Assembly (NCBI GenBank): GCA_030849465.1
Contig: JARVLF010000013.1
Coordinates: 558,001-622,000 of the forward strand
Direction of reading: 5' to 3'
DNA: 64,000 bases
Source of the DNA: Moesziomyces globuligerus
Lineage: Eukaryota; Basidiomycota; Ustilaginomycetes; Ustilaginales; Ustilaginaceae
The position numbers and the translations under genes are program-made. A model generated the notes under the pieces. The model worked only from the letters and a program-made list of their open reading frames with translations. It ran no database searches and had not been told where the DNA came from. Position 1 is the first letter of the stretch; the number at the start of each line of letters is the position of its first letter. Positions 20,127 to 30,732 of this stretch are shown here, piece after piece.

Positions 20127-21571
20127 CTACTTGGTGTAAGCCGTTACGAGCATGTCCCAGCAGTCGAGAGCGAGGGTGACGGGGCGTCTGGTGAGGCCCA
20201 GTGATGCGCCTTGTGCAGCCAGCATGCCTACCCCGTTGGTCGTCTGGAGATCGACACATTTGCTGTACCGGTCAGTATCGCAGCTCACACGCCGTGTTCT
20301 CAAGACAATCCGGAAGACGATCCGGGTGCACTTACATCGAAGAGGAGGGGGGAGGTGGCGATGAGCCAAGTCATTGTCCACAACCAGCCCCACCAGCCTC
20401 GGACGCGGCGGCCCGTCGCCCGCTGCCAAAGCATTTCGCCAACGATAGCGAGAGGCTGAATGGTGAAGAATAAGAAAGCGCCGCTGAGGCGGAAGATTGG
20501 GTCTGGCACTAAAGCGGCGCAGCCCAAGTGGTGGAGCAAGCCCGAGGCGATGAATCCCGCCCAAGTTGCTGCTACCAACGTCAATTGCCGGCCCAGTACG
20601 CCCTGCAGCAGAGCACGAACTGGCCAAAAGCCCACTGCGAGGAAGGTAAAGCGCAGAGCCTGGTGCCAACCCTTACGCCAGAAGTCGCGGACGGACGAGA
20701 CTCGCAGAGGTCGTTTGAATGCAGGAGGGTCCCATCTTGTTGGCAGATCGTTGAAGAGCGCTACAGATATGCATCCGAGGATGGCGTGTTGCATGCCGAT
20801 CGCACATATGAAGCAGACCGCGTATGCAGCACAGACCAGATACGGACCCGCGAAGCCGAAAGACCCATGACGAGCGTCCCAGATGCTGCTGCGATGTATG
20901 TTGAAGCGCTCGTCTCCAAGAAGGGAGATGCCGGCATCGTAAAGTACGAAAGAGAGTGGCGTCGGAGCCAGTCTCTGATAGATCCATTGCCAGCGCTGTT
21001 GACGGGTGAATGAAGGCACAGGCAGCGCTGGAGCACCCTCTCGAATACCGTGCTCCCATCCGACGGCCCGTAATCCAAAGACAAGGTCGAGCTCGAGCGG
21101 CACCCACGTGCCAGGGAAGTAGACCGGAAGCTGATGATCGATGTCAGCAGCTGACGAGGGCTGAAGGCGGGTGCTCTTTCCGTCGCCATTGGTATGCGTC
21201 TTGGCAACTTTGAGTTTTGGACGCTGGCGAACAAGGCCCCAGTGCAAGGTCCACATGATCATGCACAAAGCAAAGCTCGAGATGCCAACGGTTATGTGCT
21301 GACCTTCACTCTGTAGCTGCTCATTGCCGTTCTCGGTGTAGTAGTGGGCGAACGCCGACCGCAAGGCGAAGATCACGGCGACGGGGATGAGCGACGCTCG
21401 GAGCAGGAAGGTCGAGCACGGATCGTATCGCAGCAGCAGGTGGATCTGGAGAAGGATCACCAGCACCGGCGCAGCAAATGTCCATGCGTTGAAGGAATTG
21501 TACGGAGTTTTGCTGTAGTAGTCCGGGATCGTCCAACGTGCCAGGTCGGCGATGGGCTTGGGCCACGCCAT
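20127..21571 (-). CDS. Wax-synthase-like membrane-bound O-acyltransferase (two exons)
   Basis: Exon 1 is 20336-21571 (412 codons). An intron is proposed at 20244-20335 (92 nt, donor GTAAGT), and exon 2 at 20127-20243 adds 38 residues ending VTAYTK, total ~450. Seven or more hydrophobic segments are visible. The wax-synthase-domain block RDFWRKGWHQALRFTFLA (the RDFW...RWHQ motif) and SGLLHHLG with the candidate catalytic His are present. Such proteins transfer acyl groups to alcohols or sterol-like acceptors in the ER membrane; the substrate cannot be told. Without splicing the frame stops 11 codons after the donor. A second acceptor 19 nt earlier (tacag, ending at 20263) would shift the frame, so the last exon is less certain than the body. 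Confidence 0.82.
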
Positions 21572-23087
21572 GGCGACAGATTGCGATTGCCTGCTGCACT
21601 ATCGGGCGCAGATATCTCGGAACTGGTCGGAAGCGGACTGACCGAGGGCGGACGAAGGAGATTATCCTGGTCGACCGAGGCCAGCCATGGTCAGTGTAAG
21701 CGATGGCTTTCAAGCGGCGCAGTTGGCTGCCATTGGTGGTATCGAGGTGGGACAAGATGATTCTAGCTCGAGGGAGACGCATTAGATAGGACAATCCGGA
21801 AAAGTGGCTCCGTGCCTTTCACACACAAAGGGGTGTGAGCTTGATCGAAGCATGTCTTAACACTGCATCTCAGGTTGCCATCGCTTCATTTGGAGAGCGT
21901 GGAGGGCGGCACAGTAGATAGATGCACAGGCCGCTCTCTCACAAGGTTGAGGGTGGCCGGGTCCAGAGAGTTAGGCTGAACAGTCAAGGGCAATCGATGC
22001 TCGACGATGACCGAGGGCTCTCGGCAGATGACTCCTTGACTCGCCGATGATGTGCGGCCTCAGTGTCAGCTCGACATGGCGGACAAGCAACCTTGACTGC
22101 GGCGATGGATCGAATCGAGGGGTTCGCGATCCGAGGCGGTGGAAGCCCGTCGTCGCAGCATGGAACAGGACCCTGACGGTCAGCCAGCTTTAAGCTCAGA
22201 TTCGAGCTCGCCAAGCTTCGTGTTCTGCAGGACAGGGCCCGAAGCGACAGAGCCCTGGAAAGGCAAAGCTAAAGAGAGAGAGAGAGAGCCAGAGCCAAAA
22301 CAGCGCAGCAACTGAGCATCGCGTGACGGCCTGGAGCTGTTAGACCGCAAACCTGATCGCGAGAACCTAAATTACTCAACCTTTTCCGCAGCGTGGTGGC
22401 GTGCGCACCTAAACGGAACGGTCAGCGATGTGCCGGCCAAGTGTGAGTCGCCGTCTTTGGTTGCGCGCCTCGGACGGCACGTTTCGCAGGTGTCGGGTGC
22501 ACCCTGGGATTCGTTCGGTGCGTGTGGGTGTGCAGGCCGGCGTCGATTTCAACTTTTTCAGCTCGGGGTCGGCCAGAGGGCGGCTTAGCGGCAAGCGGCT
22601 GCCAAGCCAAGTATGATCTTCCGATGGACTTTGTGACAGCACCTGAACGCTGGCTTTGCTACCGTCTCGTCATCCACATTTATCTTCACCTGCCAGCCGA
22701 CAAGCCGACGCCAGCCGCTGTGGCCTCGCCTTTGCTAGCATCTGGCCCGAGTGCAGGCTGCAACGGAGCTGCGACACGGAAGAACCGCTCGTTTTCTTCC
22801 TTCTCTACATTCATCAGCACCCAGTGGACTCGTGTCAAATGCAGCCAAAGCTTCCGTCTTAGCTGCACGTCACTGCGTTCTGCAGTGCGCTTCTGCTTTG
22901 CCTGCTGTGTTCTGTTGCCCTGCCAGCTCAGCGCTCGCCCCTGCCAACTCGCGCTGCCCAAGGTTTCGGTTCGATCCGACGCTCAGCAAAGTGGCTCTCG
23001 GCAGCACATCCGCCCATCGCATCGCCTCATTTTGGCTCAGACTACGCATAGTTCAGACTCGACTTGTCAACGCCACCCTTTATCAAC
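21572..23087. other. Long intergenic region with an (AG) microsatellite
   Basis: 1,516 bp between divergent genes (wax synthase-like on minus, Tay1-like on plus). It contains an (AG)8 tract at 22273-22288. The 22640-23080 part is pyrimidine-rich and probably leader sequence for the downstream gene. Frames seen are short or Cys/Arg-rich and not supported. Confidence 0.5.
22273..22288. repeat. (AG)8 microsatellite
   Basis: Eight perfect AG units in non-coding DNA. Confidence 0.9.
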
Positions 23088-26000
23088 ATGCAGTCACAGA
23101 AGCCCTCGCCCGGTCAGCACAGCGATCTCGGTCGATCGCAGGATGCCTCACCGAACAATCCGGACTTGGCCGCCCAGGCCAGCATCAAGGCAGAAACGGC
23201 CCAGGATAATGTTCAGCTCTTCCTCGCAGCTCAGCAGCGCTTCGAAATGCGCAGCCAGTCGCCACTGTCCGCCTCGGCCTCCGCCGATCAGCCAGGCTCA
23301 GGTTATCAGTCCAGCAGCGCGCAGTCGGCGTCCGGCGATCCACACGCTGATGCAAGCGCATCCGCTTCGGTAGCTGGCTCCCGCAGGCCTTCGTCCAAGG
23401 CATCCGCAAGTCACCGAAGTCAGAAGCATCGCTGGTCTGCAGAGGAGACCCAGGCGCTGGTAGACGGTTGCAACAAGCATGGCGTCGGCAATTGGAAGAA
23501 GATCCTTTCCGATCCCGAGCTCTCCGGTCTCTTCTGCGACAGGTCAGCGGGTGATCTCAAGGATCGTTTCAGAACCTACTTCCCCGACGCGTATCACGAG
23601 ATGTACCCCAACGCCAAGACGCACCTCAGCAAGGCCGTCAGAGGCCGAGATGCCGAGGGAAAGAGCATCTTCGAAAAGGGAAAGACCAAGGAGCGACGTC
23701 CCTTCACCGCAGAGGAAGACGCGGCTCTCCGCGCAGGCTACCAAGAACATGGATCTCACTGGGCTCACATCGCCAAAGACCCGGTCTTCAACGGTCAGAG
23801 GCGTGCCATTGATTTGCGCGATCGCTTCCGCAATGCTTTTCCCGAGGATTACGAAAGGGCCGGCTTCAAGCCGCGTCCTTCCAAGGCCCGCAAAGACCGT
23901 GGCCCCAGTGCCGCCAGACCAGGTCAAGGCCATGCAGCAAGAACGACCTCCTTCACCGGCGCGCTCTCCGACCACAGCCTCTCCGAGGGCGGATGGCGCG
24001 GTGCAGACTACCCCCTCAGCGATGCCACCAGCGATGGCCATCTCACCGACCACGGCAATCTCACAGACTACAGCTACTTTACCGATCAGGGCAGCCTTAC
24101 CGACGGCGGCCAGGAGCATGCCTTCTCGGGACCCTCGAGTGGCGCCAGCAGCGCTCTTGGTCGCTCCAATTCGATGGGTGGCAATCCGCCGCGTCAGAGC
24201 TTCGGTCAGGTGTTTGCCATGCAGCATCAGCAGCAGGCCGCCATGCAGCCCAGGCCGCCTTTCCTCTCGTCCAATACCGCGCCTCTTCCAGGCTCCGTCC
24301 TTCCGCTGCGAGCATCCGACATGGTCACAGGTCAGTCCATTCACAGTCTCTTCGAGCAGTTGCAGCAAGCCAGTCTCGAGGGCCCCTCTGCCAGCTCCGA
24401 GACCGGCAGCATCCGCGAGCGAGCCACACCCCCCAGCGCCAGCGAGACCGATCTCTCCCACCAGCAGCAATTCGTCGCGATGCATCAGCCCGCCGCTACA
24501 GCGCATGGCAAGGCAGCTTCGGCCGATGACGCTCGCAGACAGCCGGGCAAGCATGTCATTCACGACGGCATCGGCCACAAGAGGAGGAGCCACGCCTCTC
24601 GCACAGGCAAGAGCTCAGCACTCGATCGTCTGCCTTCCGTCCACGGACATCTGCATGCCCCTCAAGGTCACTCGCATGCGCATCCACATCAAGCATCGGC
24701 ATCGCACTCTCGTCCGCACTCCCAATCCTCCAGCCAGCACCACTCGCCCGCAGGAGGCGTCGCGCCTGTGCAGACGGATACCCAACTTTCGCCGCTGTCC
24801 CAGCCTGTCCCGCCAAACGTCCTCGCCTGGCTGAACCCGGCATCTCAATCGACGATAGCTGACGAGAGCTCCATGGATCTCGACGATCAGCGTGCCATGT
24901 TGCAGGCGCCCTCGTCCTGGTCCGCGTACAGCTCGAGTGCGAGCGACGTTTCCGGCAACAGCTTCAACGCCTCGGGCGCCGAAGGCTTCCTGGGCAACCC
25001 AACCATGTATGGAACGGGCCTCAACTTTACTGGTCAGCCTGACATCACCTCGCCCACCAATTACGGGTCGAACGCGTTCATGGCGGGTGCCATGAGCGCC
25101 GCCTCGGACTCATCTGCGTCCTCAGCGGGGGGATCTCGCCGATCTTCGACCGCTGCGGATGCATTTGTGCAGCAGAGCCTCATGCAACAGGAAGCTGCCA
25201 AGCCGTTCGCCAACCAGCCGGCGCAGATGCGCGCCGGTGAATTCACAGGCGATCCGCTGCAGAATTTTGTCGACGCCAGCAACCTAGCGCAGTGGAACGT
25301 GGATTGGGATCTCGGCAGCCTGTCGGATTCGGGGCTGCAGGGCGATGATGTCAATGAGCTCCTTGCTTCCTTGCCGCTCTCTCACCATCCATGGGCCGGA
25401 GATCTTCATCATGGCGCTACCGCCGGCGGGGTGGGCCAGGACGGCCAGCTCAATGCGGCATTCTCAGGATCGACGGCACAGCTGCCCTCGCCCGGGGGAA
25501 CGACTCGCGGCTCGGTGGTTCTGCCGAACGAGACGCCCGGGATTGGGTTCTTGGGGCAAGGGCGGGCTGCGGATGAAGCGATGCTTCGTCAGATGAACGC
25601 GCTTGGCACTTCTGCAGAGCAATCGCAACAAGCGCAGCAACCACCGAGCCAGCACAAAACGCAGGCCGCTGCGGCGAGCTCAAAGGGTGGCGACGGAGGG
25701 GTGTCGTTCGCGACTGTCACCTATGGTGATCCTCTGGTCCGCGAGGAGCGAGAAGGGTCGCCGGACTCGCTGGAGTTGCAGCGAGAGCAGACGTTTACGG
25801 CCAAGGACGTGGCTGCTCGACTGGCGCAGCGTCCGGAGGATGTGGACAAGGAGGAAGACGATACGGACGATGATCAGCGGCGTCGATCCACGGATACGTT
25901 GAGGCGGGCAGAGGGCGCGCTGGAACAGGCGCTCGAGTCGGTCGAAGATACACGCGCGCTGGCGTTTGCACAGCAGTTCCACCACCACGCAGACTCGGAT

Positions 26001-26462
26001 TCAGACTCGGATTCGGACAACGAGGCCGAGGACGACGGATATGAAGAGGACGAGGAAGACGACGGAGAGCTGGATTACGAGTTCGAGGGGTCTGCGTCGG
26101 ATTACAACTTCCGACAGGTGCTCGAGGAGCTGCAAGCGTCTGATCAAGGAATGGGCCAAGAGGCGCTCTCGAGCGACTTCTTTGATGGGCCCTTCTCGGA
26201 CGCGATCACGCCGGTTTCGGGCGCTCCGGGACAGGGAAGCCTGGGCCTGGACGATGTGGATCTGGCGCAGTATGCGAGGTCAAGCCCCGGTGGGGGACTG
26301 GCGGCTAATGCGTTCATCAACGTGACGGCTTCTGGATGGTCATCCAGTCCGGGTGATAACGCCAGCCCCACCTACGGATTCGCAGCGAACAATGGCACGC
26401 CACATGCGCTGGGACAAGGTGCCAACGACAGCAACGGGTCGGGCCAGGGACGAGCCTCGTGA
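23088..26462 (+). CDS. Double-Myb telomere-binding protein, Tay1-like
   Basis: 1,124 residues from the ATG at 23088. Two N-terminal Myb/telobox repeats: the first (~112-168) starts KHRWSAEETQALVDGCNKHG and ends AGDLKDRFRTYFPDAY; the second (~203-258) starts RRPFTAEEDAALRAGYQEHG and ends AIDLRDRFRNAFPEDY. The paired (D)LKDRFR recognition-helix pattern is that of Yarrowia/Ustilago Tay1 and fission yeast Teb1, which bind TTAGGG-type duplex repeats. The rest (~850 residues) is disordered: a tandem LTD-type repeat (24037-24108), Gln/Ser/His-rich stretches and an acidic region (~960-1010, SDSDSDSD then D/E runs). Ortholog of U. maydis Tay1 is likely but inferred from domain layout. Confidence 0.8.
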   Translation: MQSQKPSPGQHSDLGRSQDASPNNPDLAAQASIKAETAQDNVQLFLAAQQRFEMRSQSPLSASASADQPGSGYQSSSAQSASGDPHADASASASVAGSRRPSSKASASHRSQKHRWSAEETQALVDGCNKHGVGNWKKILSDPELSGLFCDRSAGDLKDRFRTYFPDAYHEMYPNAKTHLSKAVRGRDAEGKSIFEKGKTKERRPFTAEEDAALRAGYQEHGSHWAHIAKDPVFNGQRRAIDLRDRFRNAFPEDYERAGFKPRPSKARKDRGPSAARPGQGHAARTTSFTGALSDHSLSEGGWRGADYPLSDATSDGHLTDHGNLTDYSYFTDQGSLTDGGQEHAFSGPSSGASSALGRSNSMGGNPPRQSFGQVFAMQHQQQAAMQPRPPFLSSNTAPLPGSVLPLRASDMVTGQSIHSLFEQLQQASLEGPSASSETGSIRERATPPSASETDLSHQQQFVAMHQPAATAHGKAASADDARRQPGKHVIHDGIGHKRRSHASRTGKSSALDRLPSVHGHLHAPQGHSHAHPHQASASHSRPHSQSSSQHHSPAGGVAPVQTDTQLSPLSQPVPPNVLAWLNPASQSTIADESSMDLDDQRAMLQAPSSWSAYSSSASDVSGNSFNASGAEGFLGNPTMYGTGLNFTGQPDITSPTNYGSNAFMAGAMSAASDSSASSAGGSRRSSTAADAFVQQSLMQQEAAKPFANQPAQMRAGEFTGDPLQNFVDASNLAQWNVDWDLGSLSDSGLQGDDVNELLASLPLSHHPWAGDLHHGATAGGVGQDGQLNAAFSGSTAQLPSPGGTTRGSVVLPNETPGIGFLGQGRAADEAMLRQMNALGTSAEQSQQAQQPPSQHKTQAAAASSKGGDGGVSFATVTYGDPLVREEREGSPDSLELQREQTFTAKDVAARLAQRPEDVDKEEDDTDDDQRRRSTDTLRRAEGALEQALESVEDTRALAFAQQFHHHADSDSDSDSDNEAEDDGYEEDEEDDGELDYEFEGSASDYNFRQVLEELQASDQGMGQEALSSDFFDGPFSDAITPVSGAPGQGSLGLDDVDLAQYARSSPGGGLAANAFINVTASGWSSSPGDNASPTYGFAANNGTPHALGQGANDSNGSGQGRAS

Positions 26463-26599
26463 TGCTCTCCGCAACGTGCCGCGGTTTGCGCACATCACAT
26501 TCGACACGAGGAATGCAATGCAAAAGACGTTTGGAATGACTGAGCATTGCTAGGGATACAAAGAGTGATGATGACGATGTGCGAGAGGGCGGTGTCGAG

Positions 26600-28648
26600 C
26601 TAGGCGTCGTCGGGGAGGAGGAATTCGGTGATCTGCGCCCGGATCTCGGCACGGTTGAGCGGCTGGAGCGGCTTGGTGCTGGCGCAGTGTGCGGTATGAC
26701 CGTTTGTGGCCGAATCTGGCGTGTTCGATTGAGCGCTTGCGTGTGCTTCGAAGGCTTCGTTCGAGACCTGCGGATCCGCGGACGAAGGATCTTGAGAGCG
26801 AAGGATGTGGTCGAGGACGTAGGTGGGAAGCAAGGGCAATGCCTCGCGGTCAGATGTTGGCGGGATTGCGAGCACTAGCAAGCACGCATAGCAGAGATGT
26901 TCTTGCAGCTGGATCCACCCTGCTTCGTGGGAATGCGCAAGTGGTTCAGCAGGTGCAGTCTCGGCGAGGCTCGAGATGGTGATGTTCCGCTTCCAGTGTC
27001 TCGCCTCCTTCTGAGCCGGCATGCCGCAAAGTGCACATCCTCCTTGCGTGCTCCAGCGGAAACACGCCGCACTGGCCTGAGCAAGCTTCATACCCCTCGA
27101 TCCAATCCGTGGCTCTGTACCATCGCCCAACCCCAACCCAGCCATCTTGCCCGTCACACCTGCGGCATCCTTGTGCCCGCGCGACCGCAGCGATACACTC
27201 GGACCCACCTGTTGCCACCCACTCGTCGAGTCTGCGTCGAGCGAGGTGGGGTTGAGAACGAGCTTACTGCCCGTCTTACCGATGGTCGAGACGGTGCTGG
27301 GCACACCGCGTTCCAGGTTGAGAATGAACGTCTCTGTGAGGCGAGCGATGGAGCTCTTGTCCATCGTCGGCACTTTGGCATCGCGAGTGGCCAAGATCTG
27401 GCTAGCAGTCACGGTGGGCGGGACGATATGTTGTTCCGGCTCGAGTGCATCCAGCCCGAGCGCCTGGGTGTAGAACAACACTTCTTGGAGCAGATGGGTC
27501 TTGAGAGGTCGAACGACGAGCAGGTCGTCGATCCAGACGGCGTCGCTGCCCTGCACAGCGAGCTTGTGGCCGGCACCCTTGGCGAGATCCTCGATGAGCC
27601 GAATCGAGATGCGCGTCGCACTATCACCGAGCAGCAGCGCCGCACAGTCGTGATCGCGCGCCGCGCGCCGCAGAAGCGTCTGGATCAGGATGCGATGCAG
27701 ATCTTCGCGCCGCGTCCGTGCCGATGACGCTGCCGTGCGCGGCAGATTCGTGGGCTGCAGCGCCGCGAACAGGGTTTGGATCGCCTGCCTCGCATCGCCG
27801 ACCGGCAGGGGGGTGCTAGAGATTAGCTGCACATCACCGTCGAGCGTCCTGCACGAGGTCCCCCGGCGGCCGTCGTCGTCGCTCCTCGATGTGCGATAGA
27901 TGTCCTCGATCTTGAGAGGGACAAAATGCAGATCGTCGCAATTCTCTGCCTCGACCATGCTGCGCACCACGTCGGTACGGTCCTCGGCATTGCCCGGAAT
28001 GACAGCGCTGTCGTCGACGAAGAACACGAAAATCTTGCCGATCTCGTTGAAGCGACCTGCTGGGCCTGTGCTCTTGCGCTGACCACTCTCTGTCGCAGTA
28101 GATGCAGAGGGTGCTTCATCGGATAGCGATGCTGCGGGTGCACTGTCGTTCTTGGCAGCTCGGCTCCTGTTCCGCACCGTCTGAGGTTTGCGGCTTGCGG
28201 CGGACGAAGATTCGGGTCGGAAGTATTGCGTCGCTGTCCTCAATAGCGCTCTTGAGCTAGGGCCTCCGGAGAGGGCGATGGCGATGTTGGCCGAAACATT
28301 GACTTCAGCGTTGCCAGCTCCGTTGCTGATCGCCTTTGAAGACCGCTTGCCCTGCTGTGAGGATCCTTCGGCGAAGGGCGAAGCGGACGGGGCTCCCGAG
28401 GCCGCCGATACGGCTTTCCTCTTCTCTGTAGCCACATACTTGGCAAGGCCAGCGCCACGAGCAAACTCGAGGCCAGATTTGGACTTCTGGTCAAAGACGG
28501 CGAGTCCGCATTTGGGGCAGTAGATCGAGTCGCGGAAGATGGCTGCGGCCGGCTCCGCCTTGCAGCGCACGCAGAGCGTGGCCTGAGTAGGCTCAGGCGC
28601 GGAAGCGGAGGCGAGAGACGTCGGATCGTCCGGCTGTGGACACGGCAT
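26600..28648 (-). CDS. NCS2: Cytoplasmic tRNA 2-thiolation protein 2 (Ncs2/Ctu2)
   Basis: 682 residues from the ATG at 28648 (MPCPQPDD). N-terminal CVRCKAEPA plus a YCPKCGLAVF motif (paired CxxC) and C-terminal CFRWSTQGGCALCG match Ncs2/Ctu2, the partner of the thiolase Ncs6/Ctu1. Together they make the 2-thio group of mcm5s2U34 in tRNA-Lys, -Glu and -Gln. In between are IALSGGPSSRALL (the degraded P-loop-like SGGxxS motif), FVFFVDDSAV, a HDCAALLLGDSATRISIRLI block and WIDDLLVVRPLK. A large Ser-rich insert (~150-210) is fungal-specific. The frame continues upstream to 28822, but that part overlaps the promoter of KAE1. It diverges from KAE1 with 249 bp between starts. Confidence 0.92.
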   Translation of the reverse strand: MPCPQPDDPTSLASASAPEPTQATLCVRCKAEPAAAIFRDSIYCPKCGLAVFDQKSKSGLEFARGAGLAKYVATEKRKAVSAASGAPSASPFAEGSSQQGKRSSKAISNGAGNAEVNVSANIAIALSGGPSSRALLRTATQYFRPESSSAASRKPQTVRNRSRAAKNDSAPAASLSDEAPSASTATESGQRKSTGPAGRFNEIGKIFVFFVDDSAVIPGNAEDRTDVVRSMVEAENCDDLHFVPLKIEDIYRTSRSDDDGRRGTSCRTLDGDVQLISSTPLPVGDARQAIQTLFAALQPTNLPRTAASSARTRREDLHRILIQTLLRRAARDHDCAALLLGDSATRISIRLIEDLAKGAGHKLAVQGSDAVWIDDLLVVRPLKTHLLQEVLFYTQALGLDALEPEQHIVPPTVTASQILATRDAKVPTMDKSSIARLTETFILNLERGVPSTVSTIGKTGSKLVLNPTSLDADSTSGWQQVGPSVSLRSRGHKDAAGVTGKMAGLGLGDGTEPRIGSRGMKLAQASAACFRWSTQGGCALCGMPAQKEARHWKRNITISSLAETAPAEPLAHSHEAGWIQLQEHLCYACLLVLAIPPTSDREALPLLPTYVLDHILRSQDPSSADPQVSNEAFEAHASAQSNTPDSATNGHTAHCASTKPLQPLNRAEIRAQITEFLLPDDA

Positions 28649-28897
28649 GTCGGAAGTGCCGATGGTGGCTTGTGATAGTCGATAGGAACCCCAAGGTAGG
28701 CTAGGATCCAAGATGTTCTGCAGTGGAGGGTTCTTCTTGGAGCTCACTCGCCACCGCTGAGCGTGGAAAAATTTGATTCGGAACTCGGGAGGCGGCCACA
28801 AAAGTGCGTCCCCGTTGCTCATCCTCGAGCCTCTTCGACTTTATACGCCTTTCCACGTATACTGCCCGTCTACTCGAGCGACGCTGCTGCATCAATC
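28649..28897. promoter_or_regulatory. Bidirectional promoter between NCS2 and KAE1
   Basis: 249 bp separates the two start codons. Both products modify the tRNA anticodon loop (U34 thiolation and t6A37). No TATA box is evident; promoter function is inferred from the divergent arrangement. Confidence 0.55.
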
Positions 28898-30362
28898 ATG
28901 CCATCGCAAACTCGTGTACGAAAGCCAGACCCGCTGCCATACCCGTCGCGGCCCTACCTGGCCTTGGGTCTGGAGGGTAGCGCCAACAAACTGGGTGCTG
29001 GTATCGTTCTTCACAAGCCCTTCGATCCGTCAGCCCCGTCTTCTTCGTCCTCTTCTCCTTCCTCGATCTCTTCGCGCTCGGTCGGACAGGTGGAGATTCT
29101 CTCCAACGTGCGACACACCTATGTGACTCCGCCCGGCTCGGGTTTCCAGCCGAGTGATACCGCCAAGCACCACAAGGAATGGATCATCCGCGTCATCTCC
29201 GAAGCCGTGCGTCGCTCTGGTCTCACCTCTCTCGCCGAGGTGGACTGCATCTGCTACACTAAGGGTCCCGGCATGGGTGCACCTCTCCAAAGCGTTGCAA
29301 TTGTCGCGAGGACGCTCGCTCTCATGTACAAGAAGCCGCTCGTCGGCGTCAACCACTGCGTCGGCCACATCGAGATGGGTCGCACCATCACCGGCGCCCA
29401 TAACCCCGTCGTTCTCTACGTATCCGGTGGAAACACGCAGGTGATTGCCTACTCGGCGCAGAGGTACCGCATCTTCGGCGAGACGCTCGATATCGCCGTT
29501 GGTAACTGCCTAGACCGCTTTGCCAGGGTCATCGGTCTCAGCAACGATCCGAGCCCTGGACAGAACATCGAAAAGGAGGCCAGGCGCGGCACAAGGCTCG
29601 TGCCGCTCCCTTACACCACCAAGGGAATGGACGTCAGCCTTGCGGGCATTCTGAGTGCCACCGAAGCCTACACACGTGACAAGCGCTTCAAGCCCAACCT
29701 CGAGCCCAGCGCCGACGGCGCGGCAGGCTTGCCCGTAGGTAGTCTTGCAAACGGCGAAGTGTGGACGGGAGAAGGAGGCGGCAAGCACATCGTCAACATG
29801 GCCGATACTTCCGCAGACGAAGCTCAAGGGCAGAACGCCGTAGACTCGCAGGACAACGCGTCCGCACCGACCGATGCGGATGTTGACGTCTCCCAGTCGG
29901 GCGTCGCACAGCTCGATGCCTCGGTGGACACCATCACTGCTGCCGACCTGTGCTTCTCACTCCAGGAGCACATCTTCTCCATGCTCGTCGAGATCACAGA
30001 GCGCGCTATGGCTCATATCGGCTCCAAGGAGGTGCTCATCGTTGGAGGCGTGGGCAGCAACCAGCGACTGCAGCACATGATGGGCGTCATGGCAAGCGAG
30101 AGGGGCGGAAGCGTCTTTGCTACAGACGAGAGGTTCTGCATCGACAATGGCATCATGATCGCACATGCGGGCCTTCTGAGCCACCGCATGGGTATCGATA
30201 CCAGCCTCGAGAAGAGCACCGTCACACAACGATTCAGGACAGATACGCCCAACATCGCCGTAAGTATAGCCACCCGCACCGAGTCCTTTCGTCTGCTTTG
30301 GACCCACACTGACCTCGACTTCGACTTCTGTTTCCATATTGCTCAATCAGTGGAGAGCCTAG
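28898..30362 (+). CDS. KAE1: tRNA N6-threonylcarbamoyladenosine synthase Kae1/OSGEP (two exons)
   Basis: Exon 1 is 28898-30259 (454 codons), intron 30260-30350 (91 nt, GTAAGT...CAG), exon 2 30351-30362 (three codons plus stop), 457 residues. The catalytic subunit of KEOPS makes t6A37 on ANN-decoding tRNAs. Visible: [24 protein letters not shown], metal-binding [11 protein letters not shown] (HxxxH), [37 protein letters not shown] and [10 protein letters not shown]. The spliced end reads [14 protein letters not shown], fitting the conserved terminal WR; unspliced reading runs ~100 codons into unrelated sequence. An insert of ~80 acidic/Ser residues (~265-350) interrupts the family body. Start: first ATG with family-like sequence after it. 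Confidence 0.94.
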
Positions 30363-30732
30363 TTCGTTTGACGATCAATACATTGCTTGCTTGTGGATTC
30401 ATGGTGTCTTGTGCGTTTGAGCCCTGTAAATTAGATGGCTACCAGAGGCGCTTGAGAGTGGCTTGTGTAGGTGGCGTGTGGAGCGGCTGCACGAGCCATT
30501 TTGCATGTGCTGGTGCCCCGGAAAATAGTCAGGGTCTTGGAAGCACTTGCTCACCTTGAGATGCGTGTTGGTCTGGACAGCGCGTCCAACTCTCCGACCT
30601 CCTGCCATCGCCGCATCGATCACGACCGCATTCCAGGCCACATGCCATCGTACCATCTGCCATAGCTATACGACAAGCTTGTTGCTCAAGTCTAACAGCT
30701 TGGTCATCGCCCGACCTCAACGTGCTGCGACC
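30363..30732. other. Intergenic region between KAE1 and ATG5
   Basis: 370 bp, tandem orientation. Open frames here are read-through of KAE1 exon 1 and 5' extension of ATG5; nothing else seen. Confidence 0.5.
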
